Assembly (NCBI GenBank): GCA_029983685.1
Contig: JASBZA010000013.1
Span: 1 to 47,879, forward strand
Origin: Oscillospiraceae bacterium
Lineage (GTDB): Bacteria; Bacillota; Clostridia; Saccharofermentanales; Fastidiosipilaceae
Length of the DNA stretch: 47,879 nucleotides
Reading direction: 5' to 3'
The notes under the pieces are model-generated. The model was given only the letters and a program-made list of their open reading frames with translations, made no database searches and was not told the DNA's origin. Position numbers and translations under genes: made by a program. Position 1 is the stretch's first letter; the number at the start of each line of letters is the position of its first letter. Positions 8,333 through 16,686 of this stretch are shown piece after piece.

Positions 8333-10676
8333 GGTCCTCTACCTCCCACATTGAAACCGAGCTTTTTTCCGGCAAGCCCAGGTAGGCCAATTGGAGTTCT
8401 AATTTTTTGGCCAATTCCAAAACCTTATCCTTCTCCACACTGGAGGCAAAGTAGTCGGCGTTTTCTCCTATAAACTTCCGTCCGCTTAAAAGTTCCAAGC
8501 TGTTTAAGTCCAAAGACAAGCTACGGTCATCACGAATCTGTAAAAGACGGTTGTGGTTGGCTCGCATGGCACTTCTAAAAACCGCGTCGTCCAACTTGCC
8601 GTCCCGTATTTGACTCAGATGGGCCATGATACTTTCGTAAACATCCTTTGCATCAACATCCTCTAACTCTACGCTGAGGCTGATACACTGGAGCAAGGCA
8701 TCGTAACGGCTTTCGACCACATAGGCTTGACCTAAATCTTCCAAAATCCCCTGCGACAAGAGACCTCGGTGGTCCTGGCCCAGGATATTGTTAAGGATAC
8801 GGGCCGTTACACATTCCATAGACGTGTAAGGCGGCAGATTATTAAAAAATAAGATAAGCTGGGCTTTTTCTATAGGAAGCTTTTCTTGCATCTTTCTGGG
8901 CTTACCGAAATGCATAATCTCGGGGAACTTACCCGGAATGAGCCAAACAGAATCTCTCCTTCTGGGGAAGGCTTCCAAGCGATTCAAAATCCGGTCGGCT
9001 AGTCTGGTGTCTTCCATCTTACCACCGACAAAGACCCGCATTTGGCTTTCGGTAATGAGTCTGAGCCAGGCTTCCTTCAGGTCTTCTTGCGTAATCTCGC
9101 TTAAAACGTCGTAGTTTCCCATGGGGTCGACCCACTGGTTGCCGTCAGGCGACAAATAGGCCATGGCATTTCTGTAGATTCTAGAGGCCGAGATATTTTC
9201 TTTGGCCCTTACATGCATCATGTGGTTCTGCTTCTCGGTTTCAAAAATCTGCGGTAGGAAGTCGCCTGCCTCATTGCGGGCCGGATGCAAAATCATGTCC
9301 AAAAGAAGGTCATAGCTCTCCTCAAAAGGGTGGCTACCGTCCATGCCGGTGTGAACTGAGGACAGGGTAAAGGAAAGTTTTTGCATGTTATTAATTGCGG
9401 CATAGTCGATGTGAATCTTAGTCCCGTAGTGATCGTCCAGGAAACGCTTCAGCTCGGGCCTGGTCGGGTATTCGTTGGAGACGGCCGTAATGACATTGGC
9501 CAAAAGCGCATATTCCGATGAACGGACCTTATCTAAGGGCAGGTAAAATTCCATCCGGAGATAAGAGGTGTTGTAGCGGTCGCTTCTGGACAGGTATATG
9601 GGGATATCGTTGACCTGGGAATAAAGGTAGATATCCGATGAGTTCAAGTGCCAGTCCTGAGCTTCGGCAACGTCGTCTTCCATCTGCTTGGACATGGCGA
9701 TAAAGCTCGGGAAGCGCACTTCCGTCCTAAGGAAATGTAAGAGTTCTACCTCAATGTAGGTCTCATAAAGTTCGATTTTCCGGTCAAAAATATAAGTCTC
9801 TACCATGGGCTGGGGGTCGGTGTGGTTCACCGTAGGTCTCAAGCCGATATTACTGATGGAGTCGTAATAGGTCTTGCCTATTAAGGTCCGGGAAACATAA
9901 ACGCCGTACTTGGGCCGGACCATGCCACTGGGCATACGGAAATTAGCGGTGGGTATACCGATAGTTCTACCGATAGCATTACCTCTGATCACCGTGCCGG
10001 GAATAGCGAAAGGATCGCCCAAAAGCCTGGTCGTCTCTTCCATATCGCCTTCTTCAATAGCCTGACGAATACGGGTGGACGACACAATTTTACCGCCGGC
10101 CAAAACAGGCGGGACAACATGGAGCTCGATGCCCTTTTCCTCACAGAAAGCCCTGAGCATCTCAACATTGCCTCTTTGATTTTTGGAAAAGCGGTAGTTT
10201 TCGCCGACGACAACGACTTTGGCCCGAAGCGTTTTATAAAGGATGTCCTCCATAAAGACTTCCGGCTCGATATTGGCAAAAGACTTGTTGAATTCCTGCA
10301 AAATCAAAAGCTCGATTCCCAACTTGGAAAAATAACGTTCACGCTGCAAATCGGTTTGAATCAGACCCTTAAAGCGATAATCCGATGGCGATAAGGGCGA
10401 CTCGGGTATGTATTTATTAGGATTGGGCTGCCCTACCACAACGGCATTTAGTACAGTCTTGGGCGGAACGGGCTTGGGGTAGCGGTCAAAAGAGAACATA
10501 CAAGGTTCTAAGTCCAAGAGCTGGGCTCTTTGGACCACCATGTGGGCTAATTCTTCATGGCCGCGGTGGACACCGTCAAAATAGCCCAGGGCTATGGAGC
10601 GACCTTTGGCCGTAGCCAGAAATTCTTGACCCTTAGTCCGACTTAAATCAATTCTTAAGGTTTTCAAGCTCAGCAA
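8325..10676 (-). CDS. ribF: Fusion: bifunctional riboflavin kinase/FAD synthetase (RibF) plus M16-family YmfF-like domain
   Basis: One uninterrupted frame of 783 residues from a TTG start at 10676 (AGAAAGG at good spacing, overlapping the truB end by 29 bases). An open frame extends upstream to 10817, but only as a shadow of truB. Residues 1 to about 320 are RibF: GYFDGVHRGH (FAD synthetase nucleotide site), SSTRIRQ, then the flavokinase PTANF and NIGLRPTVN motifs. The domain makes FMN and FAD from riboflavin and ATP. From about residue 335 a YmfF-like M16 domain follows (start near DIPIYLSRSDRYNTSYL). It has no HxxEH, as in ordinary YmfF. Both halves look complete, and RibF normally ends at about 310-320 residues. 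The position after truB is the usual ribF position. The RibF activity is confident; what the fusion does is unknown. Confidence 0.9.
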   Translation of the reverse strand: MLSLKTLRIDLSRTKGQEFLATAKGRSIALGYFDGVHRGHEELAHMVVQRAQLLDLEPCMFSFDRYPKPVPPKTVLNAVVVGQPNPNKYIPESPLSPSDYRFKGLIQTDLQRERYFSKLGIELLILQEFNKSFANIEPEVFMEDILYKTLRAKVVVVGENYRFSKNQRGNVEMLRAFCEEKGIELHVVPPVLAGGKIVSSTRIRQAIEEGDMEETTRLLGDPFAIPGTVIRGNAIGRTIGIPTANFRMPSGMVRPKYGVYVSRTLIGKTYYDSISNIGLRPTVNHTDPQPMVETYIFDRKIELYETYIEVELLHFLRTEVRFPSFIAMSKQMEDDVAEAQDWHLNSSDIYLYSQVNDIPIYLSRSDRYNTSYLRMEFYLPLDKVRSSEYALLANVITAVSNEYPTRPELKRFLDDHYGTKIHIDYAAINNMQKLSFTLSSVHTGMDGSHPFEESYDLLLDMILHPARNEAGDFLPQIFETEKQNHMMHVRAKENISASRIYRNAMAYLSPDGNQWVDPMGNYDVLSEITQEDLKEAWLRLITESQMRVFVGGKMEDTRLADRILNRLEAFPRRRDSVWLIPGKFPEIMHFGKPRKMQEKLPIEKAQLILFFNNLPPYTSMECVTARILNNILGQDHRGLLSQGILEDLGQAYVVESRYDALLQCISLSVELEDVDAKDVYESIMAHLSQIRDGKLDDAVFRSAMRANHNRLLQIRDDRSLSLDLNSLELLSGRKFIGENADYFASSVEKDKVLELAKKLELQLAYLGLPEKSSVSMWEVEDHA

Positions 10677-11667
10677 ACATCCTTTCTGCCCTAAGTGTGC
10701 CTTTTTCTTCTCCCGGTCTGACCAGACCCAGGAATTTCCCTCCGGAGTAGGCTCGGTATAGGGTGGACACGCTGACATCTCTGTAGACGGTCTTGCCTTG
10801 CAGGATCCTGACAGCATCGTCCGAACCTAATTCTATCACAGGCAGGTCGGGCCTGGCTGTGTCAGGTTCGAAGACAGGAAGGGGCAATGAGCCGTCGCGT
10901 ATTTTAGACCAGGCCAGCCCCTGCTCCCAACGGTAAGGACCGGTTTGAAGACGTCTTAAGCGCAAAGCATAAGCTCCCAAACCCAATTTTTCGCCCAAAT
11001 CATGGGCCCAGGTCCTGATATAAGTCCCCTTGGAGCAATGGATGTCCAAGCTCACCTCAATGGGACTTTGGTAGAGACCGAGACCGGGTTTTACGCCTTC
11101 TTCTCGGACTTCTTCGGGATATAAAGGATGAGGCTCAGAAAAATCCAAAGGCAGTTTAGAGTCCAAACGTTCCGTTTTGAAGGAATTATCTAATATTTTA
11201 GCTTCATAGATTTCAACCTGCCTGACCTTGCCCTCAACTTTGATTCCCTGACGGGCATAAGCATACATGGGCTTACCTTGGATTTTGGCCGCCGAATAGG
11301 CAGGGGTTTGCTGCAGAATCGGTCCGGTCATGGATGAGACTGCTTCTTCCAGATCTCGTGTGAATTTTTCCTCACTAAAAGTTTCCGGAATATTTAAGGG
11401 ACCTAAGGCCCGACCCGTAAAATCCTGGGTTTCGGTTTCTTGCCCCATGGCAATCGTCACCCGGTAGGTTTTCGTGTAATTTTCCATATAGGGGATGATT
11501 TTCGTATCCCGTCCTAAAACAACCGGTAGAAGGCCGTCGGCGAAGGGATCCAGTGTACCCACATGACCCATTTTCTTCATCCGGGTCAGTGTCCTAAGCC
11601 GCCTCAGCATGTCCATAGAGCCCGGTCCCACCGGTTTATTTAATAGCAAAATGCCTTTCCGGTCCAT
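10648..11667 (-). CDS. truB: tRNA pseudouridine(55) synthase TruB
   Basis: Makes pseudouridine 55 in the T-loop of tRNAs. The 339-residue protein starts with GILLLNKPVGPGSMD and has the catalytic motif GHVGTLDPFADGLLPV with the nucleophile Asp at residue 40. KIQGKPMYAYARQGI and the GTYIRTWAHDLG segment are also family hallmarks. There is an extra charged insert around residues 160-195 and a C-terminal PUA-like part. It overlaps the downstream ribF fusion by 29 bases and follows nrnA by 9 bases. Confidence 0.97.
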   Translation of the reverse strand: MDRKGILLLNKPVGPGSMDMLRRLRTLTRMKKMGHVGTLDPFADGLLPVVLGRDTKIIPYMENYTKTYRVTIAMGQETETQDFTGRALGPLNIPETFSEEKFTRDLEEAVSSMTGPILQQTPAYSAAKIQGKPMYAYARQGIKVEGKVRQVEIYEAKILDNSFKTERLDSKLPLDFSEPHPLYPEEVREEGVKPGLGLYQSPIEVSLDIHCSKGTYIRTWAHDLGEKLGLGAYALRLRRLQTGPYRWEQGLAWSKIRDGSLPLPVFEPDTARPDLPVIELGSDDAVRILQGKTVYRDVSVSTLYRAYSGGKFLGLVRPGEEKGTLRAERMFAELENLKN

Positions 11668-11676
11668 GGCTGACTC

Positions 11677-12741
11677 CTAAGCATACGATTCCAAATAGTC
11701 GGTAAGATAAGCCTCTAATTCCGCCAAAATATGGTCTTGTGCTTGGGCCAAAGTCGTATCTTCCAAGGTAAAACCGGCCGCATTCTTGTGGCCACCTCCG
11801 CCAAACTCCTCGGCCAATAGTCTGACATCGACGTCGTTTTCACTTCTTAAGTTACCGCGAACCTGGCCTTGTGAGGTCTCTCTTAACATCAAAGATAAGA
11901 GACAGCCCTTTATATCACGCATAGCGCCCGGCATGGCTTCCAGATGCTCGTCTTTGGCCTTCATATCCTGCATCATCTTTTTTGTAACCGAAAGATAGCG
12001 CACTTTACCGCCCATAAGTTCTTGCACCTGTGCCCTCAAAAGGCCTTCTACATAAAAGGTCTGCCAGTCCACTTCTTTCAGGAGATGACTGTTGAGGCGG
12101 GGAAAATCAATACCTTGGCGAATCAGGTCAGCCCCCACCTCCAGGGTATGGGGCGTCACCGAGTTATAAGAATAGGCTCCCGTATCGGTCAAAAGTCCCG
12201 AGTAAAGCGAGACCGCTATATCCCGGTCCAGTAACGTCCGATTGGACGCTTTCTCCAGGCTATTAATGACATCGTAAATGAGTTCACAAGAAGCGGCCGC
12301 ATCGGGAAAAATATAGGTTTGAGTATCGTTTTCCAAACGCGAAAGATGGTGGTCCAAGATAAGTCTTTTAGGTGCACTTTCATAATGGTCTCGGCGCTTA
12401 CCCAGCCGGTCCGGTGTAGACAGGTCCACCATAATGGCCAGTGCTTGCTTGGTTTGAAGTGCTTCTTTCTCAGAATCCTTTAATTTAGGCCAAATCTTTA
12501 GAAGCTCTTGGCCGGGCAGGTAGGAAAATTGCTCTATGAGGGGTTCTTCCAAGAGGACCTCAGCCTTGTAGCCGATTTTTTCCATGGCCAAAGCCAGAGC
12601 CAGTGACGCTCCGTAGGCGTCGCCGTCGGCTCTTATATGAGGATAAATCAAACAAAGCGGACTATCTTTTGCACCGGCCCAAAGGTCTTGTGCCAAAAAA
12701 TCCAGCTCGTCTTGTCGCCTGCTTAAAGCGTCTGAAGTCAC
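11677..12741 (-). CDS. nrnA: DHH-family bifunctional oligoribonuclease/PAP phosphatase NrnA
   Basis: Mn2+-dependent DHH/DHHA1 phosphoesterase that degrades nanoRNAs and, in many Firmicutes, 3'-phosphoadenosine 5'-phosphate. In 354 residues it shows HIRADGDAYG (metal motif I), the DHH box in LDHHLSRLEND, and the C-terminal DHHA1 GGGGHKNAAGF substrate motif. It starts with GTG at 12741, directly after the rbfA stop, with GAAGGA upstream. The rbfA-nrnA-truB order is common in this phylum. Confidence 0.92.
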   Translation of the reverse strand: MTSDALSRRQDELDFLAQDLWAGAKDSPLCLIYPHIRADGDAYGASLALALAMEKIGYKAEVLLEEPLIEQFSYLPGQELLKIWPKLKDSEKEALQTKQALAIMVDLSTPDRLGKRRDHYESAPKRLILDHHLSRLENDTQTYIFPDAAASCELIYDVINSLEKASNRTLLDRDIAVSLYSGLLTDTGAYSYNSVTPHTLEVGADLIRQGIDFPRLNSHLLKEVDWQTFYVEGLLRAQVQELMGGKVRYLSVTKKMMQDMKAKDEHLEAMPGAMRDIKGCLLSLMLRETSQGQVRGNLRSENDVDVRLLAEEFGGGGHKNAAGFTLEDTTLAQAQDHILAELEAYLTDYLESYA

Positions 12742-13101
12742 TTAGTCTTCCTTCTCTTTACCCATTACCTGGTCAATCAGACGGTCAATCTTCTGACCCT
12801 CTTCGTAGGTCGTATCCAGTTGAAAACGCAGTTCCGGCGTCTGGTGGACGCGAAGCTCTTTTGCCACCAAAGATCTGAGGAACCCTTTAGAGCTCTCTAA
12901 ACCTTCCAAAGCCTTCTTCTGCTCTTCGGCAGTTCCCAGGACACTGATATAGCAAGTCGCATAGGAAAAATCTCTGGTCACGTCGACACCGGTCACACTG
13001 GTGAAGGCGGGAACGCGAGGATCTTTAAGTTCGTTTTGGATGGCCCGGGCCAGGATACGCTTAATTTCGTCTCCTACCCGAGCTTGTCTATACATAGCCA
13101 T
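12742..13101 (-). CDS. rbfA: Ribosome-binding factor A
   Basis: KH-like factor that helps mature the 30S subunit and the 5' end of 16S rRNA. The 119-residue length is normal. It has the N-terminal RVGDEIKRILARAI segment, DPRV near residue 27, DVTRDFSYATCYISVLG, and the C-terminal PELRFQLDTTYEEGQKID pattern of RbfA. It lies 5 bases downstream of infB and is followed immediately by nrnA. Confidence 0.96.
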   Translation of the reverse strand: MAMYRQARVGDEIKRILARAIQNELKDPRVPAFTSVTGVDVTRDFSYATCYISVLGTAEEQKKALEGLESSKGFLRSLVAKELRVHQTPELRFQLDTTYEEGQKIDRLIDQVMGKEKED

Positions 13102-13106
13102 AATAA

Positions 13107-16088
13107 TTATTTTCTTTCTACTTCTTCCATCTGGAAGACTTCTAATACGTCACCGATTTCCAGGTCATTAAAGCCTTGTAAGCTCAGACCGCATTCGTAA
13201 CCGGCTACGACTTCACGGACGTCGTTCTCATAGCGTCTCAAGGAGGCTAATTTACCGGTGTGGATGATGACGTCATTTCTTAAGACTCTGACATCGGAAT
13301 TTCTATTAATCTTGCCGTCCTTAACGTAAGCACCGCCGATGGTACCCACAGAAGAAACATGGAAGATTTCTCTGATGTCCACATGGCCCACGATAACTTC
13401 TTCGAAGACCGGAGCCAACAGACCCTTCATGGCGGCTTCGACTTCTTCAATAGCGTGGTAGATAACCGTGTAAGACTTAACCGATACGCCTAATTCTTTG
13501 GCCATATCCATAATCTTGTTATTGGGCCTGACGTTAAAGGCGATGATCGTTGCATCGGATGCTTCGGCCAGACGCAGGTCGGTCTCGGTTACGGCACCGG
13601 CCGCGGCATGGACAATATTAATCCTGACCTCGTCATTGCTGAGCTTTTGCAAAGAATGGCTCATGGCCTCAACAGAACCTACAACGTCGGCTTTAACGAT
13701 GATATTGAAGTTCGTGACCTTGCCTGCCTCAATCTGACTGAAGAGGTTATCCAAGGTAACGGTAGGACCTCTGTTGATCCGCTCTTCTCTCTCTTCTTCG
13801 CTACGCTCCTCGGCATAGGCACGGGCCATCTTCTCATCTTTAACCACATAGAAGACAGAACCGGCTTCCGGTACTTCCGGCAAGCCCAAGACCTCTACAG
13901 GTACAGACGGTCCGGCCGGTACGTTCTCTTCGCCGTTGGCATTGACCATGGCACGCACGTTACCCACAACCGTATCGGCGATAATGGTATCACCTTGGTG
14001 GAGTGTACCTCTCTGGACCAGTAAGGTGGCCACAGGGCCTCTGTTCTTATCGAGCTGGGCTTCAATAATGATACCCTTGGCCTGTTTATTAGGATCGGCC
14101 TTAAGCTCCATAACATCGGCATTCAAAAGGACCATTTCCAAAAGGTCTTCGACGCCCTGGCCGGTCTTGGCGGAGATAGGCACCATAATGGTCGAGCCGC
14201 CCCACTCTTCGGGAATCAGGCCATGCTCGGCTAGCTCCTGCTTGACCCGGTCGGGGTTGGCATGGGGCTTATCCATCTTATTAATAGCGACAATGATATC
14301 CGTATTGGCTGCCTTGGCATGGTTAATCGCCTCAATGGTCTGGGGCATAACGCCGTCATCGGCTGCCACCACCAGGATAACCATATCCGTAGCCTGTGCA
14401 CCTCTGGCACGCATGGTCGTAAAGGCCTCATGTCCGGGGGTATCAAGGAAGGTAATCTTCCTGCCACCCACTTCGGTCATGTAAGCACCGATACGCTGGG
14501 TAATACCGCCGGCTTCGCCCTCGGCTACACGCTCGGAACGGATGTAGTCCAAAAGCGTCGTCTTACCGTGGTCAACGTGACCCATGACCGATACAACAGG
14601 GGGCCTTGGCTCCAAGTTCTCTTCTTCATCCTCGGTGTCGTCGAAGATAATGTCGGAAATCTTTACTTGCTTCAAGAGGCTGGTCGTTACACCGAATTCC
14701 TCGGCGATAATAGCCGCCGTATCGTAGTCGATTTCCTGATTCTGTGTGGCCATGACACCGTTACGCATCAAGCTGGTGATCACATCGGCAGCCGAACGCG
14801 AAATGGCCTCGGCAAATTCCTTAACCGTCAAAGCCTCCGGCAAGGACACGTGGGTTACAGCTGGTTGCTGATTCTGACGCTCCTCGCGCTTCTGCTTATG
14901 GCGCTGACGTTCCTTACGTAAATCGTTGTACTTATCCTGCTTTTCTCTCTGACGATAATCATTCTGAGTAAATTCTCTATAGCGTGTCTGCTTCTGGAAT
15001 TTATTCTTCCCGTCCTGATTTTTCGTAGGCAGCATATCTGCACCGCCGGGCGTAGTCTTCTTCTTACGCCTGGACTGGGAACGGAACTTAGGCTCTTCCT
15101 CGTCCTTATCTTTATCAAAAACGGGGGCCGAAGAGAAGCGGTCTTGGCGGCGTCCCGTGAAGCGAGTGCGGCCTTGCTTCTGTCTTTCTTTCTCGCGCTG
15201 TTTTTCTTCTTTTCGTTTTGCGAAAGCCCTTGCCGTAGCGGCCAAAGAACCTTCCAGCTCACCTGCAGAAGCAATCTTCTTAGGGGTCGGACCGCCGGAA
15301 GCAAGTTTTCTGGGACCGGCAGGTTCAGCCGGTTTAGTCTCAGTCTTCACTTCGACTTTGGAAGCCTTCTTAGGTTCAGCCTTGGCCTTATCTTCTTTAT
15401 TCGTTTCAAGCTTATCGGCTTCTTCCTTAGAAGCTTTTTCTTCCGTCTTCTTCTCGGCTTTAAAAATATTACCTAATTTACGCGGTTGAGGAGAGGCAAT
15501 GGGATGGATAGAGCTGTCCTGGGCCGGCGTCTCCTCTTTTGCTTCTGCTTTTTGGGGAGTCGCGCTTTCCTTCGCCTTAGTCTCGGCGGTTTTCTTAGGA
15601 GTCTCAGGGGTCTCCAAGTCTGCCTTAGACGAAGCGGCTTCTTTTACCTCGGAAGGTTTAACGGTTTTCTCCGCTATTTCGGTCTTAGTCTTAGCTTCTG
15701 CCTTGGTTTTTTCAGTAGCTTCAACCTCCCCGGACTTAATCTTCCGAGGTTGAGGCCCCGAAGACAGGGGTGCCTTCTTCTCAGGAGCCTTCTCCTTTTC
15801 AACCGGTGCCTTGGTTTCTGCCGCCGGTTTAGGCTTGGAAGGCGTTAGCTTAGCCTCCGCCTTACCTGCTTTATCGTTTCGGCTTGCCTTCTTCTCGGCA
15901 TCACCGGTCTTAGGCTTAGGTGTACGTTTGGTCTTCTTAATCTTTACCTTACCGGTAATGACTTTACCGGATACACCTTGCATGCTGATAGTGGCACTAT
16001 CCTGGTCCGATGGTGCAGATTGCGGTGGATCATTATTAACTTGTTCTAAGGATTCATTCCGTAATCCTGCATCATTCTTATCTACCAT
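13107..16088 (-). CDS. infB: Translation initiation factor IF-2
   Basis: GTPase that places initiator tRNA on the 30S subunit and promotes subunit joining. At 993 residues it is long. The first 420 or so residues are a Lys/Glu/Ala/Pro-rich low-complexity region, then a basic segment with many Arg and Gln. A conserved IF2 N domain begins near residue 425 (HVSLPEALTVKEFAEAI). The G domain carries GHVDHGKTT near 500, DTPGHEAF and NKMDKP. Domains II, III and IV follow. The leader has GGGAGG upstream of ATG. The gene sits between the ylxR-ylxQ fusion and rbfA, the standard place. Confidence 0.98.
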   Translation of the reverse strand: MVDKNDAGLRNESLEQVNNDPPQSAPSDQDSATISMQGVSGKVITGKVKIKKTKRTPKPKTGDAEKKASRNDKAGKAEAKLTPSKPKPAAETKAPVEKEKAPEKKAPLSSGPQPRKIKSGEVEATEKTKAEAKTKTEIAEKTVKPSEVKEAASSKADLETPETPKKTAETKAKESATPQKAEAKEETPAQDSSIHPIASPQPRKLGNIFKAEKKTEEKASKEEADKLETNKEDKAKAEPKKASKVEVKTETKPAEPAGPRKLASGGPTPKKIASAGELEGSLAATARAFAKRKEEKQREKERQKQGRTRFTGRRQDRFSSAPVFDKDKDEEEPKFRSQSRRKKKTTPGGADMLPTKNQDGKNKFQKQTRYREFTQNDYRQREKQDKYNDLRKERQRHKQKREERQNQQPAVTHVSLPEALTVKEFAEAISRSAADVITSLMRNGVMATQNQEIDYDTAAIIAEEFGVTTSLLKQVKISDIIFDDTEDEEENLEPRPPVVSVMGHVDHGKTTLLDYIRSERVAEGEAGGITQRIGAYMTEVGGRKITFLDTPGHEAFTTMRARGAQATDMVILVVAADDGVMPQTIEAINHAKAANTDIIVAINKMDKPHANPDRVKQELAEHGLIPEEWGGSTIMVPISAKTGQGVEDLLEMVLLNADVMELKADPNKQAKGIIIEAQLDKNRGPVATLLVQRGTLHQGDTIIADTVVGNVRAMVNANGEENVPAGPSVPVEVLGLPEVPEAGSVFYVVKDEKMARAYAEERSEEEREERINRGPTVTLDNLFSQIEAGKVTNFNIIVKADVVGSVEAMSHSLQKLSNDEVRINIVHAAAGAVTETDLRLAEASDATIIAFNVRPNNKIMDMAKELGVSVKSYTVIYHAIEEVEAAMKGLLAPVFEEVIVGHVDIREIFHVSSVGTIGGAYVKDGKINRNSDVRVLRNDVIIHTGKLASLRRYENDVREVVAGYECGLSLQGFNDLEIGDVLEVFQMEEVERK

Positions 16089-16130
16089 ATATATAACATT
16101 TCCTCCCGATTAACGCGCTTAACCACGCTA

Positions 16131-16685
16131 TTATACTACAAGTAAGCCGGTTATGGCTTGGGCAAAGTTGTTGTCCTTAATACCGACAATCGATCTTTTT
16201 TCCGCCCCGGTGTAGTTGCCCAAAGATTGGCTGGTCCCTAACGTTATCAAGGGGACCTCCTGATCTTCCGAGGCATGTTCTATCTTCTTCAAACTATTAT
16301 CGCCTATATCTTCCGAGACAACGAGAAGCTTAATCTTCCCTTGACTCAAGTCTCTAACAACGGCATTCATACCGGCTGTTACCTGACCTGCCCGGTTGGC
16401 CATTCCGATTAAGCGCAAGGCCTTAGCATCTACTTCATTATATAAGGCGGTCTTAAGGTCTTCGGCCGGTCCGGCCTTGAAATGGTGGCGGATAGCGCCC
16501 TTGTCTATGGCCTTATCGATACAAGCCTTGTTTCTGCAAACATAGGCGCCTCTGCCTTGGGCCTTGCCGGTCACATCTAAGTAGACCCGGTCTTCTTGTC
16601 TCACCAGACGCAGAAGGTCGGATTTATCATGCATCTTTCTACAGGCGATGCACATCCTTTCTGGGGTCTTCTTAGTCCCGGACAT
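16131..16685 (-). CDS. YlxR (DUF448) - L7Ae/YlxQ fusion RNA-binding protein
   Basis: The 184-residue protein joins two RNA-binding modules that are neighbouring separate genes in Bacillus. Residues 1 to about 80 are YlxR/DUF448: RMCIACRKM, LLRLVRQ and GRGAYVCRN. From about 88 the L7Ae/YlxQ (kink-turn binding) fold follows: LRLIGMANRAGQVTAGMNAV, then KIKLLVVSEDIGDNSLKK. It lies between nusA and infB exactly where ylxR and ylxQ lie elsewhere, so the fusion probably arose by loss of the gene boundary. Similar YlxR-L7Ae fusions are known in other bacteria. Partners are presumably RNA and the transcription or translation machinery, but the role is not defined. Confidence 0.9.
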   Translation of the reverse strand: MSGTKKTPERMCIACRKMHDKSDLLRLVRQEDRVYLDVTGKAQGRGAYVCRNKACIDKAIDKGAIRHHFKAGPAEDLKTALYNEVDAKALRLIGMANRAGQVTAGMNAVVRDLSQGKIKLLVVSEDIGDNSLKKIEHASEDQEVPLITLGTSQSLGNYTGAEKRSIVGIKDNNFAQAITGLLVV

Positions 16686-16686
16686 C

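Noticed and set aside
10648..10817. Upstream extension of the ribF fusion frame inside truB
   Set aside because: The extra 47 codons have no RibF similarity and lie over a conserved truB region; the TTG at 10676 with a good ribosome-binding site fits RibF length.
14262..14921. A 219-codon plus-strand frame inside infB
   Set aside because: It lies entirely over the IF2 G domain in antisense, no known domain is visible, and long shadow frames are expected opposite conserved GC-rich genes.
15144..15848. Leu/Phe-rich plus-strand frames opposite the IF-2 N-terminus
   Set aside because: They are the complement of the Lys/Glu/Ala repeats, which turns into Phe, Leu and Ser codons; no independent evidence.
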